A DNA stretch of 64,000 bases from Amycolatopsis sp. 2-15. Lineage in GTDB: Bacteria; Actinomycetota; Actinomycetes; Mycobacteriales; Pseudonocardiaceae. The position numbers and the translations under genes are program-made. Below are positions 19,313 through 27,643 of this stretch, piece by piece (positions within the stretch are counted from its first letter, which is position 1; each line of letters starts with the position of its first letter). The DNA is taken from the NCBI RefSeq assembly GCF_030285625.1, contig NZ_CP127294.1:3172001-3236000 (forward strand), read 5' to 3'. The notes under the pieces were generated by a model, which was not told where the DNA came from, made no database searches, and saw nothing but the letters and a program-made list of their open reading frames with translations.

Positions 19313-19387
19313 TCAGGCGTTGGGCTTCTTGCCGTGGTTCGCGCCGTTCTTCTTGCGGTCGCGACGCTTGCGGGCGCGCTTCGACAT
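19313..19387 (-). CDS. 50S ribosomal protein bL37 (24 residues)
   Basis: The minus strand encodes MSKRARKRRDRKKNGANHGK followed by KPNA and a stop. This closely matches the tiny basic protein bL37 (KRxRKxRDRKxxxANHGKxPN) seen in mycobacterial 50S structures. An AGGAG lies upstream of the ATG. It is easily missed by gene callers because of its size. Its location next to the SigR/RsrA locus is like that in other actinobacteria. Confidence 0.88.
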   Translation of the reverse strand: MSKRARKRRDRKKNGANHGKKPNA

Positions 19388-19585
19388 GCTTCACTCCTCG
19401 TATTCACACCGGATGGCCCGGGTGCGGGGTGCCGGAGCACCTGCCGGGCTCGGGTCAACCGCTCCAGTGTGTCATGCGTGCCCCGGCTCACCTGCGGCGC
19501 CCGTGCTGATCGGCGTCCGCTCTGGTTTGATGGGCGGATGACCGGAGGAACCGCGCACCACGCACTCGTGGTCGTCGAGTAGCTC

Positions 19586-21106
19586 GTGTCCACGCTTTCC
19601 GACCTGCTCGCCGAGAACACCGGGCTTCCGGGTGAGGCGGCCGACCACCTGCAAACCGTCGTCGCGGAATGGCAGCTGCTGGCCGACCTGTCATTCGCCG
19701 ATTTCCTGCTCTGGGTCCCCGTCGCGAAGGACCTGCAGCCCGAGGGCGGCGATTTCGTGTGTGTCGCGCACGCCCGCCCCACCACCGCGCCCACCGCGCA
19801 CCCCGAGGACGTCGTCGGCACGCGGTTCACCGTCGCCGAGCACCCGGAGCTGGCGAAGGCCGTGCGCGAGCGGAAGATCGGCCGCGAGGAAGACCCGCAC
19901 TGGTACCGCGACCTGCCGATGCGCCGCGAAGCCGTGCCCGTGAGCTTCGGCGGCGAGGTGATCGCCGTGCTGAGCCGCGAGACGAACCTGGCCGCGCCGC
20001 GCGTGCCGAGCCCGCTGGAGATCGCGTACCTGGGCAGCGCCGGCGACCTGTGCCAGATGATCGTCGACGGCACCTTCCCGCCCCCCGGCGGCAACCAGGC
20101 CGACACCCACACCAGCCCCCGCGTCGGCGACGGTCTCATCCGGCTCGACCCGAGCGGCACCGTCGTGTTCGCCAGCCCCAACGGCCTGTCCGCCTACCAC
20201 CGCATGGGCCACGAGTCCGATCTGGTGGGGCAGCGGCTGGCGCCGTTGACGCGTTCGCTGATCCGCGACCCGTTCGACGCCACCGAGGTCTCCCACCGCA
20301 TCATCGAGGCCCTCGACGGCAAGCCCTCCACCCGCACGGAGGCCGATTCGCGGCGCGGCGCCGTGGTGCTGTTCCGCGCGCTGCCGCTGCGCCCGTCCGG
20401 CCAGGCGGCCGGCGCGCTGGTGCTGGTTCGCGACGTGACGGAGGTCAAGCGCCGCGACCGCGCCCTGCTGTCCAAGGACGCGACGATCCGCGAGATCCAC
20501 CACCGCGTGAAGAACAACTTGCAGACCGTCGCCGCGCTGCTGCGGCTGCAGTCGCGCCGCACCACGAGCGAAGAGGCCCGCCTCGCGCTCGGCGAGTCCG
20601 TGCGGCGGGTCTCGTCGATCGCGATGGTCCACGAGGCCCTGTCGATCTCCGTCGACGAGCGCGTGGACCTCGACAAGCTGCTCGACAACGTCCTGCCGAT
20701 GGTCGGCGAGGTCGCCACCGCGGAGTCTCAGGTGGGGCTCACGCGCAAGGGCTCGTTCGGCATCGTCATCGCCGAGATCGCGACGCCACTGGTGATGGTG
20801 CTGACGGAGCTCGTGCAGAACGCCATCGAGCACGCGTTCCCGCAGGGCCGCCCGGGCAAGGTCGAGATCATCGTGGAGCGCTCCGCGCGCTGGCTCGACG
20901 TCCTCATCCGCGACAACGGCCGCGGCCTGCCCTCGGGCTTCTCCCTGGAACGCAGCGACGGTCTGGGCCTCCAGATCGTGCGCACGCTGGTGGAGTCGGA
21001 ACTGCGCGGGTCCCTGTCGCTGCGCAAGGTGCGCACGGACGCCACCGGCGCGCGTGTGCCGGGCACCGAGGCCGCGCTGCGCATCCCGTTGTCCCGTCGG
21101 CTCTAG
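19586..21106 (+). CDS. pdtaS: Two-component sensor histidine kinase PdtaS
   Basis: Cytosolic HisKA_2 kinase of 506 residues. It has an N-terminal GAF-like PdtaS sensor domain (residues ~1-150), a PAS domain (~170-290, DGLIRLDPSGTVVFASPNGL), then the H-box IREIHHRVKNNLQTVAALLR with the phosphoacceptor His. The ATPase N-box is ELVQNAIEHAF and the G-boxes are DNGRGLPSGF and GLGLQIV. No transmembrane segments are present. In mycobacteria PdtaS phosphorylates the antiterminator PdtaR, which is not in this window. The start is GTG 19586. Confidence 0.92.
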   Translation: MSTLSDLLAENTGLPGEAADHLQTVVAEWQLLADLSFADFLLWVPVAKDLQPEGGDFVCVAHARPTTAPTAHPEDVVGTRFTVAEHPELAKAVRERKIGREEDPHWYRDLPMRREAVPVSFGGEVIAVLSRETNLAAPRVPSPLEIAYLGSAGDLCQMIVDGTFPPPGGNQADTHTSPRVGDGLIRLDPSGTVVFASPNGLSAYHRMGHESDLVGQRLAPLTRSLIRDPFDATEVSHRIIEALDGKPSTRTEADSRRGAVVLFRALPLRPSGQAAGALVLVRDVTEVKRRDRALLSKDATIREIHHRVKNNLQTVAALLRLQSRRTTSEEARLALGESVRRVSSIAMVHEALSISVDERVDLDKLLDNVLPMVGEVATAESQVGLTRKGSFGIVIAEIATPLVMVLTELVQNAIEHAFPQGRPGKVEIIVERSARWLDVLIRDNGRGLPSGFSLERSDGLGLQIVRTLVESELRGSLSLRKVRTDATGARVPGTEAALRIPLSRRL

Positions 21107-21119
21107 AGTCCCGTCGGCT

Positions 21120-22334
21120 CTAACGCCAGTACTCGACGCGCTGCCCGTCGGTGTCGGCCACGAAGATCACCGCGTCGGCGCCGTCGACCTGGGCGGGGCT
21201 CAGCGGGAGGTGGCCGGGCAGGATCGGCTCACCCGTACCGGTCGACGCGGGTAGCGCCGCACGCAGGGCCGGTGCCGGGAAGAAGGCGCGACGCGTGGTC
21301 GCCGCGGCCAGCTCGCCCTGGAGCGTGCCGGGTTCGGCCTGCGGGTTCGCGTCGGTGGCGACGAAGACGTAGCGCTCGCCCAGCGTCAACGCGACGAGCG
21401 CGCCTGCGCTGCCCCACGTCGCGTCCTCCGGGCCCATCTGCATGGTGGACGGCACCCGCTGCAGGTGCACGTTGTGCGCGAACACCAGGCTCGGTCCGCG
21501 GTGACGTTCTTCGTCGACCATCGCGAGCAGGTTGTCGGCCATCATCTCGGCGCGCAGGCTGAGCAGGGTCCCGAACCGATCGGGCGCGGCGAAGGCCATC
21601 GCCGCGTGGTAGCGGAGCAGACCCACGGCGGTGCGTGCGTACGCGGCGGCGAGGCGGTATCCGGCCGGGTCGGCGGGCTGCAGCACGGGTGCCGCGCGGT
21701 GCAGGGCGCTCGCGAGGTCGTCGGCGACGATCCGCAACGCGCGGGCGCGGTCGGAGCCGCCGATGGACGCGGCCGCGTCGTACATGGCCTGCTCGTTCGT
21801 CCAGTCGTCGTCTTCGCCGAGCAACGCGTCGAGGTCGTGGCTCGAGGCCGGCCGCAACGCCGGGGGCAGGTAGTCGATCACGGCGGTCAGCGCGCGCCGT
21901 GGGCTCGGCGCGGAGGTGGTCTCCGTCGGTGCGTCGAAGCCGTGGAACCGCACCTGGTCCTGGGGCGCGCGGCCGGCGTTGTGCTCGCGCAGCCACTCGA
22001 CGAGCTCCCGGTTGCCCGGCACATGACCGAACCAGTGGCTGAAGCCGGTTTTCAGCACTTCGTCGGGGTCTCCGGCGCCACCAGTCACGTAGTCGTCGAC
22101 CACGGACGCGGCGAAGGCGTCGATCTCCAGCGAGATCGACCGGTAGCCCCGCTCGACGAGGTGGGCGAGAAGTTCGTTGCGCAACAAGGGAAACGCCCGG
22201 ATCCCGTGGGTCGGCTCGCCGAGGGCGAGCAGCGCGGGCTCGGCCCCGGCGAGCAGCTCGTCGACGGCGCGGCCCAGGCTCGCCGCGTCGCCGATTTCGC
22301 GGCCGATCCCCCGCAGGGCGGTGGTGGTGGACAT
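21120..22334 (-). CDS. Erythromycin esterase-like protein
   Basis: A 404-residue member of the erythromycin esterase (Ere) superfamily. Hallmarks are LGEPTHG near residue 40 with the candidate catalytic His, RSISLEIDAFAASVVDDYV with a conserved Glu, and the late FAHNVHLQR histidines. Characterised Ere enzymes hydrolyse the macrolide lactone; many homologues have unknown substrates, so resistance is not assured. It is divergent from a two-HTH MerR-type regulator, with an inverted repeat between, suggesting ligand-controlled expression. Confidence 0.88.
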   Translation of the reverse strand: MSTTTALRGIGREIGDAASLGRAVDELLAGAEPALLALGEPTHGIRAFPLLRNELLAHLVERGYRSISLEIDAFAASVVDDYVTGGAGDPDEVLKTGFSHWFGHVPGNRELVEWLREHNAGRAPQDQVRFHGFDAPTETTSAPSPRRALTAVIDYLPPALRPASSHDLDALLGEDDDWTNEQAMYDAAASIGGSDRARALRIVADDLASALHRAAPVLQPADPAGYRLAAAYARTAVGLLRYHAAMAFAAPDRFGTLLSLRAEMMADNLLAMVDEERHRGPSLVFAHNVHLQRVPSTMQMGPEDATWGSAGALVALTLGERYVFVATDANPQAEPGTLQGELAAATTRRAFFPAPALRAALPASTGTGEPILPGHLPLSPAQVDGADAVIFVADTDGQRVEYWR

Positions 22335-22385
22335 GGAAAACCCCTTCCAGAGAAACCTGTCCTCGACCGTATCGTTGAAGAATCG

Positions 22386-22409
22386 GGTGAAACTTCGCCG
22401 CGGTTCACC
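22386..22409. promoter_or_regulatory. Inverted repeat between the esterase gene and the TioE-like regulator
   Basis: GGTGAA (22386-22391) and TTCACC (22404-22409) are inverted around 12 bases, and the flanking bases extend the symmetry partly. It lies in the short divergent intergenic region and is the best candidate operator there. Confidence 0.5.
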
Positions 22410-22447
22410 TGGTAATCAAGACCAAAAGCCTCAAACGGAGGTGCACC

Positions 22448-23149
22448 CTGCGCCCCATCGACCTCGCTCGGGAGCACGGGTTGTCCGCCCAAGCCGTCCG
22501 CAACTACGACGACGCCGGGGTGCTCCCGCCGACCGAACGCAGCGACACCGGCTACCGCCGCTACACACCGCTCCACGCGCAGGCCCTGCGTGCCTTCCTC
22601 GCGTTGCGCGCGGGCCACGGGCACCAGCCGGCGGTGGAGATCATGCGCTCGGTCCACCGCGGCGACACCGAATCCGCCTACCGGCTCATCGATGCCGCGC
22701 ACGTCGCCGTGCTGTCCGAACGAGACACCCGCACCGAGGTCGCGTCGGCCCTGAGCAGCCTTTCCACGGCGCCGGCACCCTTGCAAGGCGCGCCGCTGAC
22801 CGTCGGCGAGCTCGCCCGCCGCCTCGACGTGCACCCGGCGACGCTGCGCGCCTGGGAAACCGAGGGAATCCTGCGGCCCGAACGAGACCGGGCCACCGGC
22901 TACCGCGAATACGGACCCGACTGCGTCCGCGACGCCGAGATCGCTCGGCAGTTGCGCCGCGGCGGTTACCTGCTGCGTCAGGTCGCGCAGTTCCTCGAGT
23001 CTTTGCGCGAAGCGGGCGGGGCCGACGCGTTGAGCGCCTTTCTCGACGCGTGGCAACACCGGCTCACCGCCCGCAGCCGCGCCCTGCTCGCCGGCGCCGC
23101 CCAGCTCGACGCCTACCTCACCTTGCGCGATCCGGTCACACCTGGCTGA
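22448..23149 (+). CDS. TioE-family MerR-type regulator with two HTH domains, apparent CTG start
   Basis: A 233-residue regulator with two DNA-binding MerR motifs: IDLAREHGLSAQAVRNYDD at the N-terminus and LTVGELARRLDVHPATLRAW near residue 120. Both are followed by GYR(R/E)Y wings, the architecture of the TioE group. The first HTH is complete only if translation starts at CTG 22448, six bases after GGAGG. The next standard candidate, TTG 22481, would cut off the first helix. It probably controls the divergent esterase gene. Confidence 0.85.
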   Translation: MRPIDLAREHGLSAQAVRNYDDAGVLPPTERSDTGYRRYTPLHAQALRAFLALRAGHGHQPAVEIMRSVHRGDTESAYRLIDAAHVAVLSERDTRTEVASALSSLSTAPAPLQGAPLTVGELARRLDVHPATLRAWETEGILRPERDRATGYREYGPDCVRDAEIARQLRRGGYLLRQVAQFLESLREAGGADALSAFLDAWQHRLTARSRALLAGAAQLDAYLTLRDPVTPG

Positions 23150-23939
23150 GCTCGACCACTGGGAACTCGACGCGTTCCGGCGCCCGCCCGGCCTGCAGCA
23201 TCCACGCCTCCCCGGTGCCCTCGCCCGCGGCGATCGTCGCGACCGCGGACGCGATTTCCGCCGGAGAAGCCACGGCCAAGCCGTTCGCCACGAGCGAGTC
23301 CTTCAGCCCGCCGATCATCCGCGTCTCCACGAAGCCCGGGCACACGGCGTTGAGGGTGATCCCCGAATCGGCACAGGCCGGAGCCAACGACCGCACGAGC
23401 CCGATGATCGCGTGCTTGCTCGCCGAGTACACCGGGTCGAACGTGGCCGCCGAGATGCCCGCGAGGCTCGCGGTGGTCACGCGCAGCACGTGGCGGTAGG
23501 TGGGCGAGCCGAGCCAGTTGCGCTCCATGCGATCGCGCGCCGCCTGGCCCAGAAACGACCGCAGCACCTGGTACAGGAACGGTGTCCGCAGCAGCGTCGC
23601 CAGCATCCAGAGCCCGGCGGCCGCGGTCATCCAGCCGTCCTTGGCCAGCAGGAACCGCGGGCTGCCCGACAGGAACGACGTCGCGACGCTCAGCACCAGG
23701 ATGCTCAGCGTGAACACCGCGAGCGTGTCCACTCGGCGCTTCGTGACGACGGTCTGCACGGCGCGCACGGCCGGTGGGACGACCCCCGCCAGCAGCGCCA
23801 GCCACTGGTTCACGCCGAGCGCGCGCAGGCCGTAGAAGAGCGCGGCCGGGGCGACGAGGTTGATGGCGAGGTTGACGATCAGTTCCCGGCGCAGTTCCGG
23901 GGGAGTGGTGGGCTTTTCGGGAGGGGCGAGCGTGGTCAT
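23136..23939 (-). CDS. Chimera of VC0807-family membrane protein and SDR dehydrogenase C-terminus
   Basis: A 267-residue open frame in two unrelated parts. Residues ~1-154 are a VC0807-type membrane protein with several hydrophobic helices (LIVNLAINLVAPAALFYGL, FTLSILVLSVATSFLSG, GQAARDRMERNW). From about residue 155 it changes to the back half of a short-chain dehydrogenase: VTTASLAG, the active-site YSASK at 171-175, and CPGFVETRM. The SDR NAD-binding half and the last membrane helices of VC0807 are missing. A deletion fusing two genes at a shared VTTA-like sequence (about 23461-23480) explains this. It overlaps the upstream gene by one base. Confidence 0.8.
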   Translation of the reverse strand: MTTLAPPEKPTTPPELRRELIVNLAINLVAPAALFYGLRALGVNQWLALLAGVVPPAVRAVQTVVTKRRVDTLAVFTLSILVLSVATSFLSGSPRFLLAKDGWMTAAAGLWMLATLLRTPFLYQVLRSFLGQAARDRMERNWLGSPTYRHVLRVTTASLAGISAATFDPVYSASKHAIIGLVRSLAPACADSGITLNAVCPGFVETRMIGGLKDSLVANGLAVASPAEIASAVATIAAGEGTGEAWMLQAGRAPERVEFPVVELSQV

Positions 23940-24898
23940 CACTGAGCCTCGATTCGCTGACGGTCGCGGTGGCGCCAGGTCTTGGCGAGCACGGCGACGG
24001 TGACGGCGGCCAGGACGACCAGCGCGAGCCAGCCGATCCAGCTGCCGGTGGAGGTGAAGACGGTGCCGAGCGCGGGGTTGAGCACGCGTGCTTCGAAGAA
24101 CAGGTACGCGAGCGGTCCCGTCACCGCGAGGATGAGGACGGTGCCGGCGACGGCTGTCGCGAGCGTCCAGCGGCCCAGGCGCAGGTTCGCCACTGCCAAT
24201 GCGAGCGAAAGCACCAGCACGACAACGAAGAACGGCACCCAGAACCCCCACAGCGCGGGGTCGAGCACCGGCACCTGGGCGCCGGACGCCGTGGTCACGA
24301 GCGTGGCCGAGCGTTGCACGAACAGTGCCACCACCAGCAGGACCGCGAGCACGATCCCGCTGCCGACCTCGCTCCACGTGGTGGTCGCCGTGGCGTCGGA
24401 GAACGGGAGCTGGTCGGGTTTCCAGTCCTCGTCGGGTTCCCCGGGGCCGCGGTCGCTGCCGAAGCGATCAACGAGTACATAAAGGACGGTGACCCCGGTG
24501 AACAGGTACACCGCGGCGGTCAGCGTCACGCCCAGTGGTGAAAAGATCGCTGTCGCAACGTTTTCGCCGCGCACCCAGTGCCCGATCGCGTTGACCAGGT
24601 AGGTGATCGGCAGCACAGTCGCGCTCAGCAGCCGCATCGCTTTGGCGTAGTTCGGGTAGTTCGCCGGCCCGATCAGCACGGTCGCCTTGTCCGCGTACCG
24701 CGTCGCCAGCTGCGCCGGGTCGCCGAGCTCGGCCAGCGCCGCGTACTCGGCCTGGCTCGGGTTTTCCCCGAGTGAGACGCGGGCCTCGACGTCGTCGGCG
24801 ATCGCGGCGCGCAGCTCGCGGTCGATCTCGCCGCGGTGCTTGCCCGAGACGTGCCGCACGGTGGCGGCCACATATCGGTCGGTGAGTGTGGTGCTCAT
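23939..24898 (-). CDS. Membrane protein with N-terminal HAAS-type signalling domain
   Basis: A 319-residue protein. Residues ~1-80 form a soluble helical domain (DRYVAATVRHVSGKHRGEID, LRAAIADDVEARVSLGENPS, LAELGDPAQLATRYAD) of the HAAS/permease-prefix kind that is typically encoded beside PadR genes. About five hydrophobic segments follow (for example TYLVNAIGHWV, VGSGIVLAVLLVVALFV, FWVPFFVVVLVLSLALAVAN, WIGWLALVVLAAVTVAVLA). It starts within the PadR stop codon region and is followed directly by the chimeric gene, so all three form an operon. No function is known. Confidence 0.75.
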   Translation of the reverse strand: MSTTLTDRYVAATVRHVSGKHRGEIDRELRAAIADDVEARVSLGENPSQAEYAALAELGDPAQLATRYADKATVLIGPANYPNYAKAMRLLSATVLPITYLVNAIGHWVRGENVATAIFSPLGVTLTAAVYLFTGVTVLYVLVDRFGSDRGPGEPDEDWKPDQLPFSDATATTTWSEVGSGIVLAVLLVVALFVQRSATLVTTASGAQVPVLDPALWGFWVPFFVVVLVLSLALAVANLRLGRWTLATAVAGTVLILAVTGPLAYLFFEARVLNPALGTVFTSTGSWIGWLALVVLAAVTVAVLAKTWRHRDRQRIEAQ

Positions 24899-25287
24899 GG
24901 TTGTTCCCCCAGTTCGGTGTCTGCTTCGGTGTTCGTCTCCGGGTCCGCTTCGGTGTCCAGCCGGCTCAGCGCGGTGTCGATGGCGCGCCACTCCTTCTGC
25001 AACTCCCGCGCGAGCCGCAGCCCGTCGCGGCTGGTGCGGTAGAACTTCCGCGGCCGGGTGCCCGAGGTGTCCCACTCGCTGGTCAGCAGCCCCTGACCCT
25101 CCAGGCGGCGCAACAGCGGGTACAGCGTGTTGGCCGGCGCGGGTACCCCCGCGCGCTCCAGGGCGTCGAGCAGTCCGTAGCCGTACCCGGGCTTCTGTAG
25201 TGCCAGCAGGCTCGCCAGCACCACCGTCCCCCGCCACAGCTCCTGCCGATGCGCGTCCAGCAAGTCGGTGTCTTTCACGCTTGCCAC
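24895..25287 (-). CDS. PadR-family transcriptional regulator
   Basis: A 130-residue winged-helix repressor. The PadR signature is clear: LWRGTVVLASLLALQKPGYG, YGLLDALERAGVPAPANTLY, PLLRRLEGQGLLTSEWDTSG and RPRKFYRTSRDG. The tail is a repetitive acidic stretch (TEADPETNTEADTELGE). It overlaps the downstream membrane gene by four bases. A palindrome two bases upstream of its GTG start is probably its own operator. Confidence 0.92.
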   Translation of the reverse strand: MASVKDTDLLDAHRQELWRGTVVLASLLALQKPGYGYGLLDALERAGVPAPANTLYPLLRRLEGQGLLTSEWDTSGTRPRKFYRTSRDGLRLARELQKEWRAIDTALSRLDTEADPETNTEADTELGEQP

Positions 25288-25288
25288 G

Positions 25289-25309
25289 ATAGTGTGTGAG
25301 ACACAGTAT
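25289..25309. promoter_or_regulatory. PadR operator palindrome
   Basis: ATAGTGTGT and ACACAGTAT flank a GAG centre; eight of nine arm positions are complementary. It abuts the padR-like start codon, consistent with autorepression. Confidence 0.75.
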
Positions 25310-25837
25310 CGTCAAACGGCAATGCTGTGCGAGGTGCCAGGGTGTGCGAGAGAGGGGTGCCACGCAGGCTTGGGTCGCGTCCCGTTCAGGAGCCGTTCGG
25401 GAAACGTTCAATCGACGGGTAACCGCTCAGCGGAAACGCGGGCGGCGGAGAAAGCTCACGCCGACGGCGGGGGAGCGTCGAACGCGAAAGATCTTCTACG
25501 CCAGGGCGATCGGCCGCGAGAGTCAGTCCACAACGGACGGCTGGTGGGCGACGGGCCGGCGGCGCCGAAGAGGGCGCGGCCGGAAGAACCCCGGACACGC
25601 CGAAGGGCCGGTACCGAACGAATCGGTACCGGCCCTCACGACGTTCCGCGGGAGGACTTGTTCAGTCCTGGTGAGGTGCAGTGCACCCGGGTGCGGGTGG
25701 TTTCACCTCGGTTGTTACGCTTAAACCGGATGGGTATCGCCCCAAGTCGCAGGCGGAGAGGTCACTGCGTCTTCGAAAAGAAACTGAAGACCCTCTGCGA
25801 AATCCGGTTCAGGTGTGGTGCTTCTGAGCCGTCAGGC
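25310..25837. other. Long intergenic region between the PadR operon and whiB1
   Basis: About 530 bases with no convincing gene on either strand. It contains one strong hairpin (25603-25635) and otherwise no recognised element. Part of it probably forms the 3' untranslated region of whiB1 and the promoter of the PadR operon. Confidence 0.5.
25603..25635. terminator. Strong symmetrical hairpin downstream of whiB1
   Basis: AGGGCCGGTACCG (25603-25615) and CGGTACCGGCCCT (25623-25635) form a perfect 13-bp stem with a seven-base loop. There is no T-run. It lies ~200 bases downstream of the whiB1 stop on the minus strand and can act in either direction. Confidence 0.6.
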
Positions 25838-26092
25838 TCAGGCGATGGTACGCGTGCCGATGTGCGTACGGCGGCGCTTGAGCGCGCGTCGCTCGTCCTC
25901 GCTCATGCCGCCCCACACGCCGGCGTCCTGGCCGCTGGCCAGAGCCCAGGCCAGGCAGTCGGAAGCGACGGTGCAGCGGTGGCACACGGCCTTCGCCTCG
26001 GAGACCTGCAGCAGAGCCGGACCGCTGGTTCCCACCGGGAAGAACAGCTCGGGGTCCTCGTCTCGGCAGGACGCGTCGTGGCGCCAGTCCAT
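25838..26092 (-). CDS. whiB1: Transcriptional regulator WhiB1, iron-sulfur protein
   Basis: An 84-residue Wbl protein, the same length as M. tuberculosis WhiB1. The [4Fe-4S] ligands Cys9, Cys37, Cys40 and Cys46 are in the same positions (RHDASCRDEDPELFFPVG; VCHRCTVASDC). The GVWGGMSEDERRALKRR turn and basic tail are conserved. WhiB1 binds the principal sigma factor region 4 and responds to nitric oxide; in mycobacteria it is essential. The ATG at 26092 follows AAGGAG; an in-frame ATG further upstream would add a tail not seen in WhiB1. Confidence 0.95.
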   Translation of the reverse strand: MDWRHDASCRDEDPELFFPVGTSGPALLQVSEAKAVCHRCTVASDCLAWALASGQDAGVWGGMSEDERRALKRRRTHIGTRTIA

Positions 26093-26166
26093 GTTCGTGA
26101 GCTCCTTCATAGTGGCGCGGGAAGGCCGCGCCACAGTCGTCATGGCGGTCGTGTTTTTTGGGTGCT

Positions 26167-26182
26167 TGTGAATGCTTTCACG
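26167..26182. promoter_or_regulatory. CRP-like binding site upstream of whiB1
   Basis: TGTGA-ATGCTT-TCACG differs from the CRP consensus TGTGA-N6-TCACA at one position. It is about 75 bases upstream of the whiB1 start codon. In M. tuberculosis whiB1 is under control of the CRP homologue Rv3676, so the site fits. Confidence 0.7.
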
Positions 26183-26367
26183 AAGCACCGCGTTCGACAA
26201 GGGTTTCCCGAAGATCGGTGAGTCAGCTCACCCGGCCGAGCGACGCCTCTGACCTGCGGTTTCTGTCCGAAACGGACCGCCCGGCGGAAGCGCGATGCGG
26301 TGAGCGGAGCTTCTGCGTCGACGAGCGGCAAGATGCACTTTGCCGCAGGCGATCAGTGGTCGCACCG

Positions 26368-27294
26368 TCACACGATTACTGTGAGTGCATCCGGCACGCT
26401 GTGGAATTCCACTCGCGTCCGCTGCCCGACGAGGTCGCCGTCGACCTGGAAGTTCACCGGTTCAGCTGCGTCGATGCGGATCATCGGCACGTCGTCGTGG
26501 CGCACCAGCCGACGCCCGTGCTGGTCGCTCTTCGTGAGCAAAGCTTGGCGTACATGCGTGAACACGGTGGGCAACCCCAGACCGTTCAACGCGAACAGGC
26601 CCAATCCCGTCTCGAACGAGCAACCCGAGTTGAGGTGGACGGCGCGATCACCCAGGTAGGTCCACGGATCGGTGTTGGACACGAACGCGGTCACGACCTC
26701 GGCGGGTTCCTCGCCCGGGATCCGCACCGTCAGGGCCGGCCGGCCCAGCGGCGGCCGGAAATAGGAGCGCACCGAGGCACGGAGATAGAGCGCCGCGCTC
26801 GTTTCCTTGCCCCGCCGTTTCGCGACGCGGCCCACCACGTCGGCGTCCCAGCCGAGCCCGGCGTTGAAGGTGAACCAGTGCCCGTCGGCGAGGCCGAGGC
26901 CGATGCGGCGGCGCCGGTCGTTCTCGAGCGCGTTCAGCAGCTGGTGCGTCGCTTCGACGGGATCCACGGGAAGACCGAGGGCGCGCGCGAACACGTTGGC
27001 CGAGCCGCCGGGCACCACGCCGAGCATCGGGACGCACCCGAGCTCGCCGGGGTTTCCGGTGGAATCCGCGAGGAGACCGTTGACGACCTCGTTGACCGTG
27101 CCGTCGCCACCGTGGGCCACGACCAGGTCGAAGCCGTCGCGGGCCGCCGAGCGCGCCACGGCCATCGCGTGGCCGCGGTAGTCCGTCTCGACGACGTCGA
27201 GCTTCACCTGGCTGGCCAGCGCGTGCGCCAGCACGTCCCGGCCACCGGCGGTGGTCGAGGTGGCCTGCGGGTTCACGACGAGGATGGCGCGCAC
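26368..27294 (-). CDS. Diacylglycerol kinase-family lipid kinase
   Basis: A 308-residue soluble lipid kinase of the DagK/YegS family, phosphorylating diacylglycerol or a related lipid with ATP. The nucleotide-binding motif is HGGDGTVNEVVNG near residue 65, with VPGGSANVFARALG after it. The N-terminus AILVVNPQATSTT is typical. Start choice is uncertain: GTG 27294 lacks a strong ribosome binding site, and GTG 27318 upstream is possible. Its position beside whiB1 matches Rv3218-Rv3219. Confidence 0.88.
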   Translation of the reverse strand: MRAILVVNPQATSTTAGGRDVLAHALASQVKLDVVETDYRGHAMAVARSAARDGFDLVVAHGGDGTVNEVVNGLLADSTGNPGELGCVPMLGVVPGGSANVFARALGLPVDPVEATHQLLNALENDRRRRIGLGLADGHWFTFNAGLGWDADVVGRVAKRRGKETSAALYLRASVRSYFRPPLGRPALTVRIPGEEPAEVVTAFVSNTDPWTYLGDRAVHLNSGCSFETGLGLFALNGLGLPTVFTHVRQALLTKSDQHGRRLVRHDDVPMIRIDAAEPVNFQVDGDLVGQRTRVEFHSVPDALTVIV

Positions 27295-27643
27295 TTCCGC
27301 AGCGTAGGTGACGTTCACCCGGCGGGAGAACCTTCGACGGCACAAGGTGACGCGAAGCTCAGCACGGTGAACGGGGCTGCGAAAGCCTCGGAGGAGAGCG
27401 CCAGTACTGCGTCCGGTGACCCTGTGGCGGGCGATCCTCCCTTGCGTACGGCGAACATCCGCTCGTCGTGACAAGTGCACCCGGGCCGACCGCCCGCTCA
27501 TCGACGACAACCCCGATTTTCACGTGCCCGGCGCCGCGCGAAAACGGCCGACCGGGTGGCATACGATCGAAACTGCTCACCCACCGTGACCCGTGCAGGT
27601 CGGGTCGCTGTGCTCCCGCAAAGCAGCTTGGAAGGCCGCACCC
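27295..27643. other. Divergent intergenic region, lipid kinase / membrane protein
   Basis: About 350 bases. GGAAGG near 27631 is the ribosome binding site of the next gene. A CATACGATC near 27560 resembles a -10 element for rightward transcription; no matching -35 is evident. Nothing else was recognised. Confidence 0.45.
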
